Positions 27,319 through 36,425 of a DNA stretch of 64,000 nucleotides are shown one piece after another. The DNA is taken from contig NZ_QVON01000011.1 in NCBI RefSeq assembly GCF_003426735.1, positions 1 to 64,000 of the forward strand. The letters run 5' to 3'. This stretch comes from Arenibacter sp. P308M17. GTDB taxonomy: Bacteria > Bacteroidota > Bacteroidia > Flavobacteriales > Flavobacteriaceae. Made by a program: the position numbers and the translations under genes. The first letter of the stretch is position 1; the number at the start of each line of letters is the position of its first letter. The notes beneath the pieces are model-generated. The model saw nothing but the letters and a program-made list of their open reading frames with translations, did no database searches and was not told the DNA's origin.

Positions 27319-27819
27319 ATGTCCAATAAAATTTTATCCCATGAGCAAATACAACACAAAATAAAACGTATTGCCTACCAGATTTATGAGACCAACGTTG
27401 ACGAACCAGAAATTATCATTGCCGGAATTGAAGGAGGGGGGCTACATTTTGCAAAAAAGATCCAGGCCGTGCTCCAAAAGATTACCGAGGCCAATATTGT
27501 TCTCTGCAAGGTGATCATGGACAAATCCAACCCTTTGGCCAGTGGCGTAAAGACTTCCATTCCGGAATCGGAATACGCCAATAAATCCGTAGTTTTGGTA
27601 GATGACGTCCTCAATTCCGGAACAACCCTCATTTACGGAGTACATCATTTTCTTCGCGTACCATTAAAACAACTAAAGACCGCTGTATTGGTGAATAGGA
27701 ACCATAAGAAATATCCTGTTAAGGCCGATTACAAAGGGATATCCCTTTCCACATCGCTTCAAGAGCACATCTATGTAGAATTCGGGGCCAAAAACGATTC
27801 GGTATCCCTAAGCGAGTAA
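27319..27819 (+). CDS. PRTase-fold phosphoribosyltransferase, PyrR-like
   Basis: 166 aa type I phosphoribosyltransferase. The PRPP-binding loop is SVVLVDDVLNSGTTL, and IIAGIEGGGLHFAKKI forms the PPi loop region. The length and pattern are like PyrR/Hpt-type enzymes. Residues specifying the base are not clear, so the substrate (uracil, hypoxanthine, or none) cannot be assigned. ATGs at 27313 and 27319 both work; MSNKILSHEQIQHKI fits homologues. The 3' end overlaps the convergent aroK gene by 12 bp. Confidence 0.85.
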   Translation: MSNKILSHEQIQHKIKRIAYQIYETNVDEPEIIIAGIEGGGLHFAKKIQAVLQKITEANIVLCKVIMDKSNPLASGVKTSIPESEYANKSVVLVDDVLNSGTTLIYGVHHFLRVPLKQLKTAVLVNRNHKKYPVKADYKGISLSTSLQEHIYVEFGAKNDSVSLSE

Positions 27820-28323
27820 TCCCCGTATTTCCGCAACCAAAGTTTCGGGGTCCTTATTATCGCACTCCAAAATATGATTCGCTTTAAGGTAAAAGTTATT
27901 GCGCTCGAACAAATGCTTTCCAATAAACTCCGGGAGGTCCCCATCATCTATATTTTTGATCAAAGGCCTATGTTCTTTTTCCGTTATCAACCTTTTTACC
28001 AATCCGGAAATGGAAATTTTTAGATAGAAAACATGGTCCGCCAACTCCAACATGGTGTCCATGTTTCCGGAATAACATGGAGTTCCTCCGCCTGTAGATA
28101 GTACAAAGTTGTTATTTTGGGACAAAATTTCGTTTAAATATTCATGCTCCTTCTTCCTAAAGAATATTTCACCCTTCCCATTAAATACATTGGAAACGGA
28201 ATCTCCCAGTCTTTCCTCAAGGACTTCATCAAGATCTAAAAAACTAATTTTCAATTTTTTAGCCAACAATTTACCTATGGTAGACTTCCCGCTTCCCATA
28301 TACCCGACCAATACTATTCTCAC
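27808..28323 (-). CDS. aroK: Shikimate kinase
   Basis: 171 aa. It phosphorylates shikimate at O3 in chorismate synthesis. Walker A is GYMGSGKSTIGKLLA, the shikimate-binding FLDLDEVLEE and FFRKKEHE follow, and GGGTPCYSGN and the LID arginine (EKEHRPLI) are present. The start is GTG at 28323, giving MRIVLVGYMG, which lines up with homologues. The gene is convergent with and overlaps the phosphoribosyltransferase by 12 bp. Confidence 0.95.
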   Translation of the reverse strand: MRIVLVGYMGSGKSTIGKLLAKKLKISFLDLDEVLEERLGDSVSNVFNGKGEIFFRKKEHEYLNEILSQNNNFVLSTGGGTPCYSGNMDTMLELADHVFYLKISISGLVKRLITEKEHRPLIKNIDDGDLPEFIGKHLFERNNFYLKANHILECDNKDPETLVAEIRGLLA

Positions 28324-28395
28324 AGTGCAATTTTTTGTAAAATTGATCTAATTTAATGGTAATTCAAAAAAAAATAAAAAATTCCCAAAAAGGCC

Positions 28396-28425
28396 TTGCA
28401 AAACAAACAAATGATATTATATTTG
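28396..28425 (+). promoter_or_regulatory. Promoter of tRNA-Lys
   Basis: TTG at 28396-28398, a 19-bp spacer and TATATTTG at 28418-28425 form a very good Bacteroidota promoter. Start near 28432, about 29 nt before the mature tRNA. Confidence 0.75.
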
Positions 28426-28460
28426 CACCCGCAAACAGCAATAGTTTGCAACTCGTTTTT

Positions 28461-28533
28461 GACCTGGTAGCTCAGTTGGTAGAGCATCTCCCTTTTAAGG
28501 AGAGGGTCCTGGGTTCGAGCCCCAGCCCGGTCA
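28461..28533 (+). tRNA. tRNA-Lys (anticodon TTT)
   Basis: 73-nt cloverleaf without encoded CCA. The acceptor GACCTGG pairs with CCCGGTC (one wobble), the D arm is GCTC/GAGC, and the anticodon stem TCTCC/GGAGA encloses the loop CTTTTAA with TTT at 34-36. The T arm is CTGGG-TTCGAGC-CCCAG and the discriminator is A. Confidence 0.97.
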
Positions 28534-28534
28534 C

Positions 28535-28566
28535 AAAAAAGTTAAGTCCAGTACTTAACTTTTTTT
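28535..28566 (+). terminator. Intrinsic terminator after tRNA-Lys
   Basis: AAAAAAGTTAAGT pairs with ACTTAACTTTTTT around a 5-nt loop, directly after the tRNA. It separates tRNA-Lys from tRNA-Leu. Confidence 0.8.
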
Positions 28567-28641
28567 GTTTAAAATAGTTTCCATTTACTTAACTTTAGGA
28601 GCTATTTAAGGATACCCAAGAGTCCTTTAACAAGACTTAAA

Positions 28642-28728
28642 GCCCACGTGGTGAAATTGGTAGACACGCCACCTTGAGGGGGTGGTGTTCGCAAGGACGT
28701 GCTAGTTCGAATCTAGTCGTGGGCACCA
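28642..28728 (+). tRNA. tRNA-Leu (anticodon GAG)
   Basis: 87-nt tRNA with a long variable arm and encoded CCA. The acceptor is GCCCACG/CGTGGGC with discriminator A. The anticodon stem CCACC/GGTGG encloses TTGAGGG, giving GAG at 34-36 (Leu, CUC/CUU). The extended variable region (TGTTCGCAAGGACG) marks a class II tRNA. Confidence 0.97.
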
Positions 28729-28730
28729 AA

Positions 28731-28765
28731 AACCGCCGACTTCAATTGTGAAGTCGGCGGTTTTG
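28731..28765 (+). terminator. Intrinsic terminator after tRNA-Leu
   Basis: ACCGCCGACTTC pairs with GAAGTCGGCGGT around a 6-nt loop, followed by TTTTG. It lies 3 nt after the tRNA CCA. Confidence 0.85.
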
Positions 28766-28884
28766 TATTTCCAATACCATTTAAATCATTTTGAAAATTG
28801 CCCTACATTTTTAGAAAATAAGCCTTATTTTCATAATCGGGCATGGAACAGGCCTTTTGCCGCATAAAATTTACATAAATACCT

Positions 28885-30348
28885 ATGGACAAAAGAGTTA
28901 TTATTATCGGATCCGGATTTGCTTCCCTTTCTGCATCCTGTTATTTGGCCAAACAGGGATACGATGTGTCCATTTACGAGAAAAATAAGACCATTGGGGG
29001 CCGGGCAAGGCAATTTGTCCGCGAAGGTTTCACCTTTGATATGGGACCAAGCTGGTATTGGATGCCCGATATATTTGAAAACTTTTTCAATGATTTTGGA
29101 AAAAAATCAACTGACTATTATCAACTGGACAAGTTGGATCCCGCCTATAACGTTTATTTTTCGGACGATATCGTTACCATAGGGGACACAATGGATAAAA
29201 TTTGTGAAGAATTTGAGCGCATAGAGAAAGGCAGTTCAAAACCTTTGCGCAAATTCATTAAAAAAGCGCAGGACAATTATGAAATCGCCATTCACAAGAT
29301 AGTTCTTCGTCCGGGCCTTTCCCCCTTGGAATTGGTAAGCAAGGATACCGTAGTACGGTTGGACCAATTTTTTAAATCCATTAGTGACGAGGTCCGTAAA
29401 CGTTTCAAAAACCCAAAACTAATATCCGTATTAGAGTTTCCCGTTCTGTTCTTAGGTGCCAAACCAAACAAAACCCCATCCTTTTACAGCTTCATGAATT
29501 TTGCCGATTTTGGTCTGGGCACATGGCATCCCAAAGGCGGAATGTACCAAGTGATCAGGGCCATGGAAATTTTGGCAGTGGAATTGGGAGTCAAAATTTA
29601 TACCGATCAGGCCGTATCGAAAATTGAAGTTGCCCATGACAAGGCCACGGGCATTATAGTTAATGGCAAGGCCATTAAAGCGGATATTGTCCTGAGCGGT
29701 GCCGATTATCACCATTCCGAGACGCTATTGGACCAGCAATTTCGCCAATATTCCGAGGCATATTGGAGCAAAAAGACCTTTGCCCCATCGTCCTTATTAT
29801 TTTATGTAGGGTTCGATAAAAAATTGCAGAACGTAGTGCACCATAACCTGTTTTTCGACACCAGTTTTGAGCAACACGCCAAAGAAATATATGATGCCCC
29901 CAAATGGCCAGAAGCACCGCTCTTCTACGCCAACTTTCCGTCCATTACAGATTCCGGCATGGCTCCTTCAGGCTGCGAAACGGGCTTTTTCCTAATTCCC
30001 ATTGCCCCAGGTTTGGAGGATACCCAACAACTGCGCAATACGTATTTTGATATCATTTTAAACAGATTTGAAAAACGTACCGGTCAAGAAGTGAAGAATA
30101 GTATTTTGTTCAAGGAGGACTTTTGCGTAAATGATTTTAAGGAACAGTATAATTCTTATAAGGGCAATGCCTATGGTATGGCCAATACCCTTTTGCAAAC
30201 CGCCTTTCTACGGCCAAAATTGCAAAGTAAAAAAGTAACCAATCTATTTTTTACCGGCCAGCTTACCGTTCCCGGTCCCGGGGTACCTCCTGCCCTAATT
30301 TCCGGAAAATTGGTTTCCGAACTTATTGTTGGACATCTAAAGACTTGA
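28885..30348 (+). CDS. crtI: Phytoene desaturase
   Basis: 487 aa FAD-dependent desaturase that converts phytoene to lycopene. An N-terminal dinucleotide fold (RVIIIGSGFASLSASCYLAK, then E at the end of strand 2) and GGRARQFVREGFTFDMGPSW are typical. The C-terminal FAD signature is GQLTVPGPGVPPALISGKL. It is the first gene of crtI-crtB-crtZ; the crtB ATG lies 2 bp after the stop. The start at 28885 (MDKRVIIIG) places the fold directly at the N-terminus as in other CrtI proteins. Confidence 0.95.
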   Translation: MDKRVIIIGSGFASLSASCYLAKQGYDVSIYEKNKTIGGRARQFVREGFTFDMGPSWYWMPDIFENFFNDFGKKSTDYYQLDKLDPAYNVYFSDDIVTIGDTMDKICEEFERIEKGSSKPLRKFIKKAQDNYEIAIHKIVLRPGLSPLELVSKDTVVRLDQFFKSISDEVRKRFKNPKLISVLEFPVLFLGAKPNKTPSFYSFMNFADFGLGTWHPKGGMYQVIRAMEILAVELGVKIYTDQAVSKIEVAHDKATGIIVNGKAIKADIVLSGADYHHSETLLDQQFRQYSEAYWSKKTFAPSSLLFYVGFDKKLQNVVHHNLFFDTSFEQHAKEIYDAPKWPEAPLFYANFPSITDSGMAPSGCETGFFLIPIAPGLEDTQQLRNTYFDIILNRFEKRTGQEVKNSILFKEDFCVNDFKEQYNSYKGNAYGMANTLLQTAFLRPKLQSKKVTNLFFTGQLTVPGPGVPPALISGKLVSELIVGHLKT

Positions 30349-30350
30349 AT

Positions 30351-31190
30351 ATGAAATCAATTTTTGATGCCGTTTCCCTAAATTGCAGTAAGCTGGTTAC
30401 CCAATATTACAGTACCTCCTTTTCCTTGGCTACCAAAATGTTGGCTCCTTCCATAAGGGGGGATATTTATAATATTTATGGGTTTGTCCGATTTGCGGAT
30501 GAAATTGTGGACAGTTTTCATGATTATGATAAGTTGTATTTATTGAATAAATTTGAAAAAGATTTGCAGGAGGCCCTAGAACAAAAAATAAGTCTTAACC
30601 CCATACTAAATTCTTTTCAACATACATTCCATAAATATGGCATTCCGCGGCATTTGGTAAGCGCTTTCCTGAAGAGTATGCGGATGGATCTGGAGAAAAA
30701 GATTCGCCTTACGGATATCCAGTATCAGGAATATATCTATGGCTCTGCCGATGTGGTGGGCCTAATGTGTTTAAAGGTATTTGTAAAGGGGGACGAATTG
30801 GAGTACCAAAAACTTAAACCCTCCGCTATGGCCTTGGGGTCGGCTTTTCAAAAGGTAAACTTTTTAAGGGATTTAAAAACGGATTTTAAAGATTTGAACA
30901 GAACGTATTTCCCGAACACCGATCTCCACGATCTGACAGAGGAAGACAAGAACAAAATTGTGGAACAAATAAAAGCTGATTTTAAATTGGGGTATTCCGG
31001 AATAGTGCAATTGCCCACTGAAGCTAAATTTGGTGTCTATACCGCATATCGGTATTATTTTAAGTTGCTAAAAAAATTGCAGGACACCCCTTCATCAAAG
31101 ATCATGTGTGGCAGAATACGGATTTCCAATCTAGACAAATTTAGATTATTGATTAAATCGTATATTAACTATAAATTAAAACTGGTTTAG
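30351..31190 (+). CDS. crtB: Phytoene synthase
   Basis: 279 aa. It joins two geranylgeranyl diphosphates to phytoene. The substrate-Mg2+ aspartate motifs are DEIVDSFHDYD and LRDLKTDFKDLNRTYFP, and YIYGSADVVGLMCLKVF corresponds to the family's conserved central helix. The ATG at 30351 follows the crtI stop by 2 bp; a TTG overlapping the stop is also possible. crtZ begins 1 bp after its stop, so the three genes are translationally close. Confidence 0.95.
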   Translation: MKSIFDAVSLNCSKLVTQYYSTSFSLATKMLAPSIRGDIYNIYGFVRFADEIVDSFHDYDKLYLLNKFEKDLQEALEQKISLNPILNSFQHTFHKYGIPRHLVSAFLKSMRMDLEKKIRLTDIQYQEYIYGSADVVGLMCLKVFVKGDELEYQKLKPSAMALGSAFQKVNFLRDLKTDFKDLNRTYFPNTDLHDLTEEDKNKIVEQIKADFKLGYSGIVQLPTEAKFGVYTAYRYYFKLLKKLQDTPSSKIMCGRIRISNLDKFRLLIKSYINYKLKLV

Positions 31191-31191
31191 A

Positions 31192-31650
31192 ATGAATATG
31201 TTGATTTGGATTTTAATTTTCATCGCTACATTTTCCTTTATGGAGTTTATGGCCTGGTTTACCCATAAGTATATTATGCACGGTTTCTTATGGTCCTTGC
31301 ACAGGGATCACCATAAAAAGAACCACGATTCCTGGTTTGAAAGAAACGATGCCTTTTTTTTATTCTACGCAGCAGTGAGCATCTCCTTCTTTTGGCTGGG
31401 CTCCCAAACCGACTTTTGGTACGGGTGGCCATTGGGGTTTGGTATATTGGCCTACGGTGCCGCTTACTTCCTTGTCCATGATATTTTTATACACCAAAGG
31501 TTCAAATTATTCAGAAATGCAAATCATTGGTATGCAAAAGGGGTAAGAAGGGCACACAAAATACATCATAAACATTTGGACAAGGAGGACGGGGAATGCT
31601 TTGGCATGTTAATGGTCCCCATTAAATATTTCCGGAAAAAAGAAAACTGA
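31192..31650 (+). CDS. crtZ: Beta-carotene 3-hydroxylase
   Basis: 152 aa membrane di-iron hydroxylase. It has four hydrophobic helices and the histidine clusters HKYIMH, HRDHH, HDIFIH and HKIHHKH. It turns beta-carotene to zeaxanthin, the common yellow pigment of marine flavobacteria. It is the last gene in this crt operon. No lycopene cyclase (crtY) follows, although the product requires cyclised carotene, so crtY must lie elsewhere. Confidence 0.95.
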   Translation: MNMLIWILIFIATFSFMEFMAWFTHKYIMHGFLWSLHRDHHKKNHDSWFERNDAFFLFYAAVSISFFWLGSQTDFWYGWPLGFGILAYGAAYFLVHDIFIHQRFKLFRNANHWYAKGVRRAHKIHHKHLDKEDGECFGMLMVPIKYFRKKEN

Positions 31651-31652
31651 AC

Positions 31653-31720
31653 TATGAAATGACATACCTGCCGGTAAGCAAGCCTGCCCGACTATGTTCA
31701 GGTGGGGGTTTTGAAAAAGA
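31653..31720. repeat. Composite intergenic repeat, 3' module copy
   Basis: CATACCTGCCGGTAAGCAAG followed by CCTGCCCGACTATGTTCAGG and TGGGGGTTTT. It matches the modules at 27.26, 39.0 and 41.06 kb. Confidence 0.5.
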
Positions 31721-31754
31721 ATAAAATTCCTTGGCAAACTATATTACGGTAAAG

Positions 31755-31825
31755 CTATTGGCAATATGCAATTGGCCGCAATCAAACTTCTTATTTCAAT
31801 GCCCATTGTTAATTGCTCATTGCGG
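31755..31825. repeat. Degenerate GCAATTA-type heptamer tracts
   Basis: On the plus strand GCAATAT and GCAATTG units appear near 31763-31776. On the minus strand, read from 31825, the units are GCAATGA, GCAATTA, ACAATGG and GCATTGA. The latter closely parallels the start of the array at 51.79 kb and runs over the stop codon of the TlpA-like gene. Confidence 0.45.
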
Positions 31826-32383
31826 GCTCAACAGGCCATCTATAAGTTTCCTTGTTTTGCTACTGTTCCAATCTGCCGCACCGGTCTCCGCCACAACAAT
31901 CTTACCTTCCCCATCTATAATGTATGTTGTAGGGAGTAGTTTGGTTTTAAGGGTTGCGGGTGTTTCGGAAAGGGGATAGTACACCGGGAGATCCAATTTT
32001 TTTCTTTTTAAAAAATCTTCCACTTTATTACGGTCGTCCGAAGTTACGAACATAAAGGTAACCTTGTCCCCGTAATCATTGTAAAGTTCCTGCATACTCG
32101 GCATTTCTGCTACACAGGGGGGACACCAGGTAGCCCAGAAATTCACAAGGATTACTTTTCCCCTTTGGGCTTCAAAATCGAATGTCCCATTATCCAAATC
32201 GGTCAATTTCCATTGATAGGAATCCAAAGAAACCTGCCTCCCCTCCTTTACCATAGCCGCACTTGTGGATAATAGTTTGCTGGCAAAAACCTTTATTTTA
32301 AAACCTAGGGGAGTAAAGAGCAGTACCAGCACAACGAGAACAAACACGCCATTTAAAATCCATTTCCTGTTGGGTACCGTCAC
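31817..32383 (-). CDS. TlpA-like thioredoxin with WCPPC active site
   Basis: 188 aa. One N-terminal membrane helix (GVFVLVVLVLLFTPLGF) anchors a periplasmic thioredoxin fold with FWATWCPPC (C87, C90) and the cis-proline in LLPTTYIID. It would reduce or transfer electrons to periplasmic disulfides, as in cytochrome c maturation. The start is GTG at 32383, 7 bp after the stop of a related upstream gene. Its last codons and stop fall in a heptamer-like tract. Confidence 0.9.
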   Translation of the reverse strand: MTVPNRKWILNGVFVLVVLVLLFTPLGFKIKVFASKLLSTSAAMVKEGRQVSLDSYQWKLTDLDNGTFDFEAQRGKVILVNFWATWCPPCVAEMPSMQELYNDYGDKVTFMFVTSDDRNKVEDFLKRKKLDLPVYYPLSETPATLKTKLLPTTYIIDGEGKIVVAETGAADWNSSKTRKLIDGLLSPQ

Positions 32384-32390
32384 ATCGTAT

Positions 32391-32951
32391 TTATTTAGCG
32401 ATAAGATCGTCCAAAATGGCCTTTACCTTGTCATTGTCCCAATCCGCAACCCCTTCCTTACTGATCACTATCCTTCCCTCCTTATCCAACAAATAGGATC
32501 GGGGCGGTTTGGAACCATCCACGGGCATGGGATCGCCTACAATGGAATAGGTAACCGGAAAGGTAAAACCATGATCTGCCATAAATTTCTCTACTGGTTC
32601 CCTTTCCTCATTGGTTATGATATAAAAATCGACCTTGCCCTTATAGGCGTCATATAATTTTTGGATACTTTCCACTTCTGCCTCACTTGGAATATTCCAG
32701 GACCTCCAAAAATTGATAAAGACGACACGGCCCTTGGACTTCTTAAAATTAAAAAAATTCCAATTGGCGTCTTTTAGCTTCCAATCGTAATTCTTAATCT
32801 GGCCTCTATCTATTTCTTTGGTTACTTCAGGCGAAAAGGAGAACCATTTATTTAACAACACCTTGCTGTAATCACCCAAGGGCGTTACAAAAAAGGATAG
32901 AATCAAAGCCATCAAGGCAATATTCAGAGCAGTCTTTTTACGAATTTTCAT
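32391..32951 (-). CDS. TlpA-like paralogue lacking the CxxC motif
   Basis: 186 aa with the same layout as the following gene: one membrane helix (NIALMALILSFFVTPLGD) and a thioredoxin fold. At the active-site position it reads FWRSWNIPS (N86-I87-P88-S89) where its neighbour has FWATWCPPC. The cis-proline region (PPRSYLLDKEGRIVIS) and the C-terminal GVADWDNDKVKAILDDLI are retained. The protein has no Cys at all and so cannot do thiol-disulfide exchange. It may bind or regulate its active neighbour or serve as a non-redox chaperone. Tandem duplication is likely. Confidence 0.87.
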   Translation of the reverse strand: MKIRKKTALNIALMALILSFFVTPLGDYSKVLLNKWFSFSPEVTKEIDRGQIKNYDWKLKDANWNFFNFKKSKGRVVFINFWRSWNIPSEAEVESIQKLYDAYKGKVDFYIITNEEREPVEKFMADHGFTFPVTYSIVGDPMPVDGSKPPRSYLLDKEGRIVISKEGVADWDNDKVKAILDDLIAK

Positions 32952-32975
32952 TTAATTTATCCTTTTGTCAAAACT

Positions 32976-33007
32976 AAAAAACTCCTGATGAATATCAGGA
33001 GTTTTTA
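32976..33007 (-). terminator. Intrinsic terminator after aconitase
   Basis: ACTCCTGAT pairs with ATCAGGAGT around GAAT/ATTC, with T-runs on both strands. On the minus strand it follows the aconitase stop by 22 bp. Confidence 0.85.
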
Positions 33008-33028
33008 TAAAGTATTTACAGCATAAAA

Positions 33029-35296
33029 TTAAGCCGCATTCTCCCTTTTTATCACGTTAAGGGCAGAGCCTTCATTAAACCATTCGATCTGCGGTTGGTT
33101 ATAGGTATGGTTCAATTTAATGGTTTCCTTCGTACCATCTTTATGTACCAACTCCAAGGTAATCTGCTTATCCGGTGCAAAATCCTTTATATCTATAAAG
33201 TTTAAGGTATCATCTTCTTGGATCAGATCATAATCGTTTTCATTGGCAAAGGTCAGCCCCAACATCCCTTGTTTCTTAAGGTTGGTTTCGTGGATACGTG
33301 CAAACGACTTCACAATTACCACTGCCACGCCCAAGTGCCTTGGCTGCATTGCTGCGTGTTCACGGGACGACCCTTCTCCGTAGTTATGATCTCCCACAAC
33401 TACCGTTTTAATACCGGCGGCCTTGTATGCTCTTTGTGCATCCGGAACACCGCCATATTCTCCCGTAAGCTGATTCTTTACGAAATTTGTCTTTTTATTG
33501 AAGGCATTTACCGCTCCGATCAGGGTATTATTGGCAATATTATCCAAATGCCCCCTAAAACGCAACCAAGGACCTGCCATGGAAATATGGTCGGTAGTAC
33601 ATTTTCCAAAGGCCTTGATCAATAATTTGGCCCCTTGAAGGCTTTCTGCCTTTATAGGAACAAAGGGATCCAACAATTGTAAACGTTCCGATTTGGGATC
33701 TACTTTTACCTGCACCTTGGAACCATCTTCCACCGGTGCCAAATAACCAGCATCTTCCACTTCAAATCCTTTCGGAGGCAATTCAATTCCCAGCGGCTCG
33801 TCCAATTTAACCTCCTGTCCGTCCTCATTGATCAGGGTATCGTTCATTGGGTCAAAATCCAATCTACCTGAAATTGCTATGGCCGCTACCATTTCCGGGG
33901 AACCTACAAAGGCATGGGTATTTGGATTTCCATCAGCTCTCTTGGAAAAGTTTCGGTTAAAGGAGTGCACTATGGTATTCTTTTCTTCACCTTTTAGATC
34001 GCTACGGTCCCATTGACCTATACAGGGACCACAGGCATTGGTAAAGACCGTTGCCCCCAAATTCTCGAATATTTGCAACAACCCATCACGTTCCGCTGTA
34101 AATCTGATTTGCTCGGACCCTGGGTTGATACCAAAATCGGATTTTGGTTTAATCTTTTTATCAACGGCCTGTTTGGCAATAGAGGCGGCTCTGGTCAAGT
34201 CCTCATAAGAAGAATTGGTACAGGACCCTATTAGTCCCCAATCTACTTTCAGAGGCCATCCATTGGCTTTGGCCTTTTCTCCCAACTGCCCTACGGGAGT
34301 AGCTAGATCAGGAGTAAATGGACCGTTAAGATGCGGTTTAAGCGTATCCAGATCTATTTCTATAATTTCATCAAAATATTTTTCGGGATTGGCATATACT
34401 TCAGGATCTGCCGTTAAATAATCCTTGACCGCGTTGGCTGCATCCGCCACATCATTCCTATCCGTAGCCCTTAAATATCTTTCCATAGAGGCATCATAAC
34501 CGAAGGTGGAAGTGGTAGCCCCTACTTCGGCACCCATGTTACATATGGTGCCCTTACCGGTACAGGAAAGGTTTTTAGCCCCTTCGCCAAAATATTCTAT
34601 TATGGCTCCAGTACCCCCTTTTACCGTTAGTATCCCGGCTACCTTTAGAATTACATCCTTGGCAGATGTCCAACCAGAAATATTACCGGTTAGTTTAACT
34701 CCGATCAATTTTGGAAACTTAAGTTCCCAGGCCATTCCGGCCATAACATCCACAGCATCCGCACCACCAACACCGATGGCGACCATTCCCAGTCCACCGG
34801 CATTGACCGTATGCGAGTCGGTCCCTATCATCATTCCTCCAGGAAAGGCATAGTTTTCAAGAACTACCTGGTGGATAATACCGGCACCGGGCTTCCAAAA
34901 ACCAATTCCGTATTTATTGGAAACGGATTCTAAAAAATTAAACACTTCGGCACTGGACGTATTGGCCACTTTCAAATCTGCCACAGCCCCACTTTTTGCC
35001 TGTATCAAGTGATCACAGTGAACCGTAGTTGGTACGGCCACCTTGGGTTTTCCTGCCTGCATAAATTGCAACAGAGCCATTTGCGCAGTAGCATCTTGAC
35101 AAGCGATACGATCAGGTGCAAAATCAACATAGTCCTTGCCTCTATTAAAGGCCTTGTTGGGTGTGCCGTCCCATAAGTGGGAATACAAAATCTTCTCTGA
35201 AAGGGTCAAGGGTTTTCCAACAATTTCACGTGCCTTATCAACACGTTCGGACATGTTGGCATACACCTTCTTAATCATATCAATATCGAATGCCAT
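33029..35296 (-). CDS. Aconitate hydratase (mitochondrial-type)
   Basis: 755 aa TCA-cycle enzyme that isomerises citrate to isocitrate through a 4Fe-4S cluster. The three ligand cysteines lie in [14 protein letters not shown] (one) and [11 protein letters not shown] (two). [20 protein letters not shown] is the N-terminal substrate signature, and [19 protein letters not shown] is the C-terminal swivelling-domain signature. The length and sequence fit the mitochondrial ACO2-like group rather than E. coli AcnA or AcnB. A TAATTTTG element at 35335-35328 upstream could be its -7 box. Confidence 0.96.
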   Translation of the reverse strand: MAFDIDMIKKVYANMSERVDKAREIVGKPLTLSEKILYSHLWDGTPNKAFNRGKDYVDFAPDRIACQDATAQMALLQFMQAGKPKVAVPTTVHCDHLIQAKSGAVADLKVANTSSAEVFNFLESVSNKYGIGFWKPGAGIIHQVVLENYAFPGGMMIGTDSHTVNAGGLGMVAIGVGGADAVDVMAGMAWELKFPKLIGVKLTGNISGWTSAKDVILKVAGILTVKGGTGAIIEYFGEGAKNLSCTGKGTICNMGAEVGATTSTFGYDASMERYLRATDRNDVADAANAVKDYLTADPEVYANPEKYFDEIIEIDLDTLKPHLNGPFTPDLATPVGQLGEKAKANGWPLKVDWGLIGSCTNSSYEDLTRAASIAKQAVDKKIKPKSDFGINPGSEQIRFTAERDGLLQIFENLGATVFTNACGPCIGQWDRSDLKGEEKNTIVHSFNRNFSKRADGNPNTHAFVGSPEMVAAIAISGRLDFDPMNDTLINEDGQEVKLDEPLGIELPPKGFEVEDAGYLAPVEDGSKVQVKVDPKSERLQLLDPFVPIKAESLQGAKLLIKAFGKCTTDHISMAGPWLRFRGHLDNIANNTLIGAVNAFNKKTNFVKNQLTGEYGGVPDAQRAYKAAGIKTVVVGDHNYGEGSSREHAAMQPRHLGVAVVIVKSFARIHETNLKKQGMLGLTFANENDYDLIQEDDTLNFIDIKDFAPDKQITLELVHKDGTKETIKLNHTYNQPQIEWFNEGSALNVIKRENAA

Positions 35297-35327
35297 TATC
35301 TATTAAATTTTAGTTTAAGTTAATCCT

Positions 35328-35335
35328 CAAAATTA
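35328..35335 (-). promoter_or_regulatory. Possible -7 promoter element of aconitase
   Basis: On the minus strand TAATTTTG matches TAnnTTTG and lies 32 bp before the ATG. No clear -33 TTG at standard spacing. Confidence 0.4.
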
Positions 35336-35467
35336 AGAAAATCCCTTACGTTTATAAAACTTTTAAACTAAGAATACGCCAATTTTATGTAATTGTAAAA
35401 AAGATGGCTATTATGGGAATGTAAATGCAATAAATTTCTATTTTTTGAACCCCCCTATTTCGCCCTG

Positions 35468-36421
35468 TCACAAAAGCTTTCGAATAATATCCTCTTCGGA
35501 AATTCCTTCTGCCTCCGCCTTATAATTTTTAATGATCCGATGTCTCAGGATGCCCAAGGATACCGCTTTCACATCTTCGATATCCGGAGAAAATTTACCG
35601 TTCACGGCGGCATGGGCCTTTGCTCCCAATATTAAATTCTGGGAAGCCCTAGGTCCTGCCCCCCAATCTACAAACTGCTTTACAAATTCCGTAGCACCAT
35701 CCTGATAGGGTCTTGTACTGTTTACCAATTTCACGGCATATTCCACCACATTGTCCGGAACCGGAATTCTACGCACCAAATGCTGAATGTCCATTATTTC
35801 CCCGGGTGTAAACAAGGGAACAATTTCATATCTAATATCGGATGTGGTTTCCTTTACTACCTTAATTTCCTCGGCTATAGATGGATACTTTAACTCTATG
35901 GCAAACATAAAACGATCCAACTGCGCTTCGGGCAAGGGGTAAGTCCCTTCCTGCTCTATCGGGTTCTGGGTTGCCAAAACATAATAGGGCAGCTCCAGTT
36001 TGTATTGTTGCCCCGCTATGGTCACCGCTCTTTCCTGCATGGCTTCCAATAGGGCCGCCTGGGTTTTGGGAGGGGTACGGTTAATTTCGTCTGCCAGGAT
36101 TATATTGGAAAATATAGGCCCTTTTATAAATTTGAAGTTTCTATTTTGGTCCAAGACCTCACTGCCCAGGATATCACTGGGCATCAGGTCTGGGGTAAAT
36201 TGAATTCTTTTAAAGCCCAGGCCAAGGGCCGAGGCTATCGTATTTACCATAAGGGTCTTGGCCAAACCCGGAACTCCTATAAGAAGGGAGTGTCCGCCGG
36301 TATAAATGGAAAGTAGTATTTGATCTACCACTTCCTCCTGCCCGATAATAATTTTAGCTATTTCCTTTTTAAGAACCTTATTTTTTTCAACTAGAGCCTT
36401 AATTGCAGCTACGTCCGACAT
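35468..36421 (-). CDS. MoxR-family AAA+ ATPase
   Basis: 317 aa. Walker A is GVPGLAKTLMVNTIAS and Walker B is IILADEINRTPPKTQAALLE. Sensor 1 (LATQNPIEQEGTYPLPEAQL) and the DRFMF stretch are typical of MoxR ATPases. These act as chaperones for VWA-domain proteins, often in a moxR-DUF58-vWA operon. Here no DUF58 or VWA gene follows downstream. Instead it is the distal gene after two parvulin-type foldase genes, 4 bp from the last one, suggesting a shared transcript. Confidence 0.93.
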   Translation of the reverse strand: MSDVAAIKALVEKNKVLKKEIAKIIIGQEEVVDQILLSIYTGGHSLLIGVPGLAKTLMVNTIASALGLGFKRIQFTPDLMPSDILGSEVLDQNRNFKFIKGPIFSNIILADEINRTPPKTQAALLEAMQERAVTIAGQQYKLELPYYVLATQNPIEQEGTYPLPEAQLDRFMFAIELKYPSIAEEIKVVKETTSDIRYEIVPLFTPGEIMDIQHLVRRIPVPDNVVEYAVKLVNSTRPYQDGATEFVKQFVDWGAGPRASQNLILGAKAHAAVNGKFSPDIEDVKAVSLGILRHRIIKNYKAEAEGISEEDIIRKLL

Positions 36422-36425
36422 GTAT

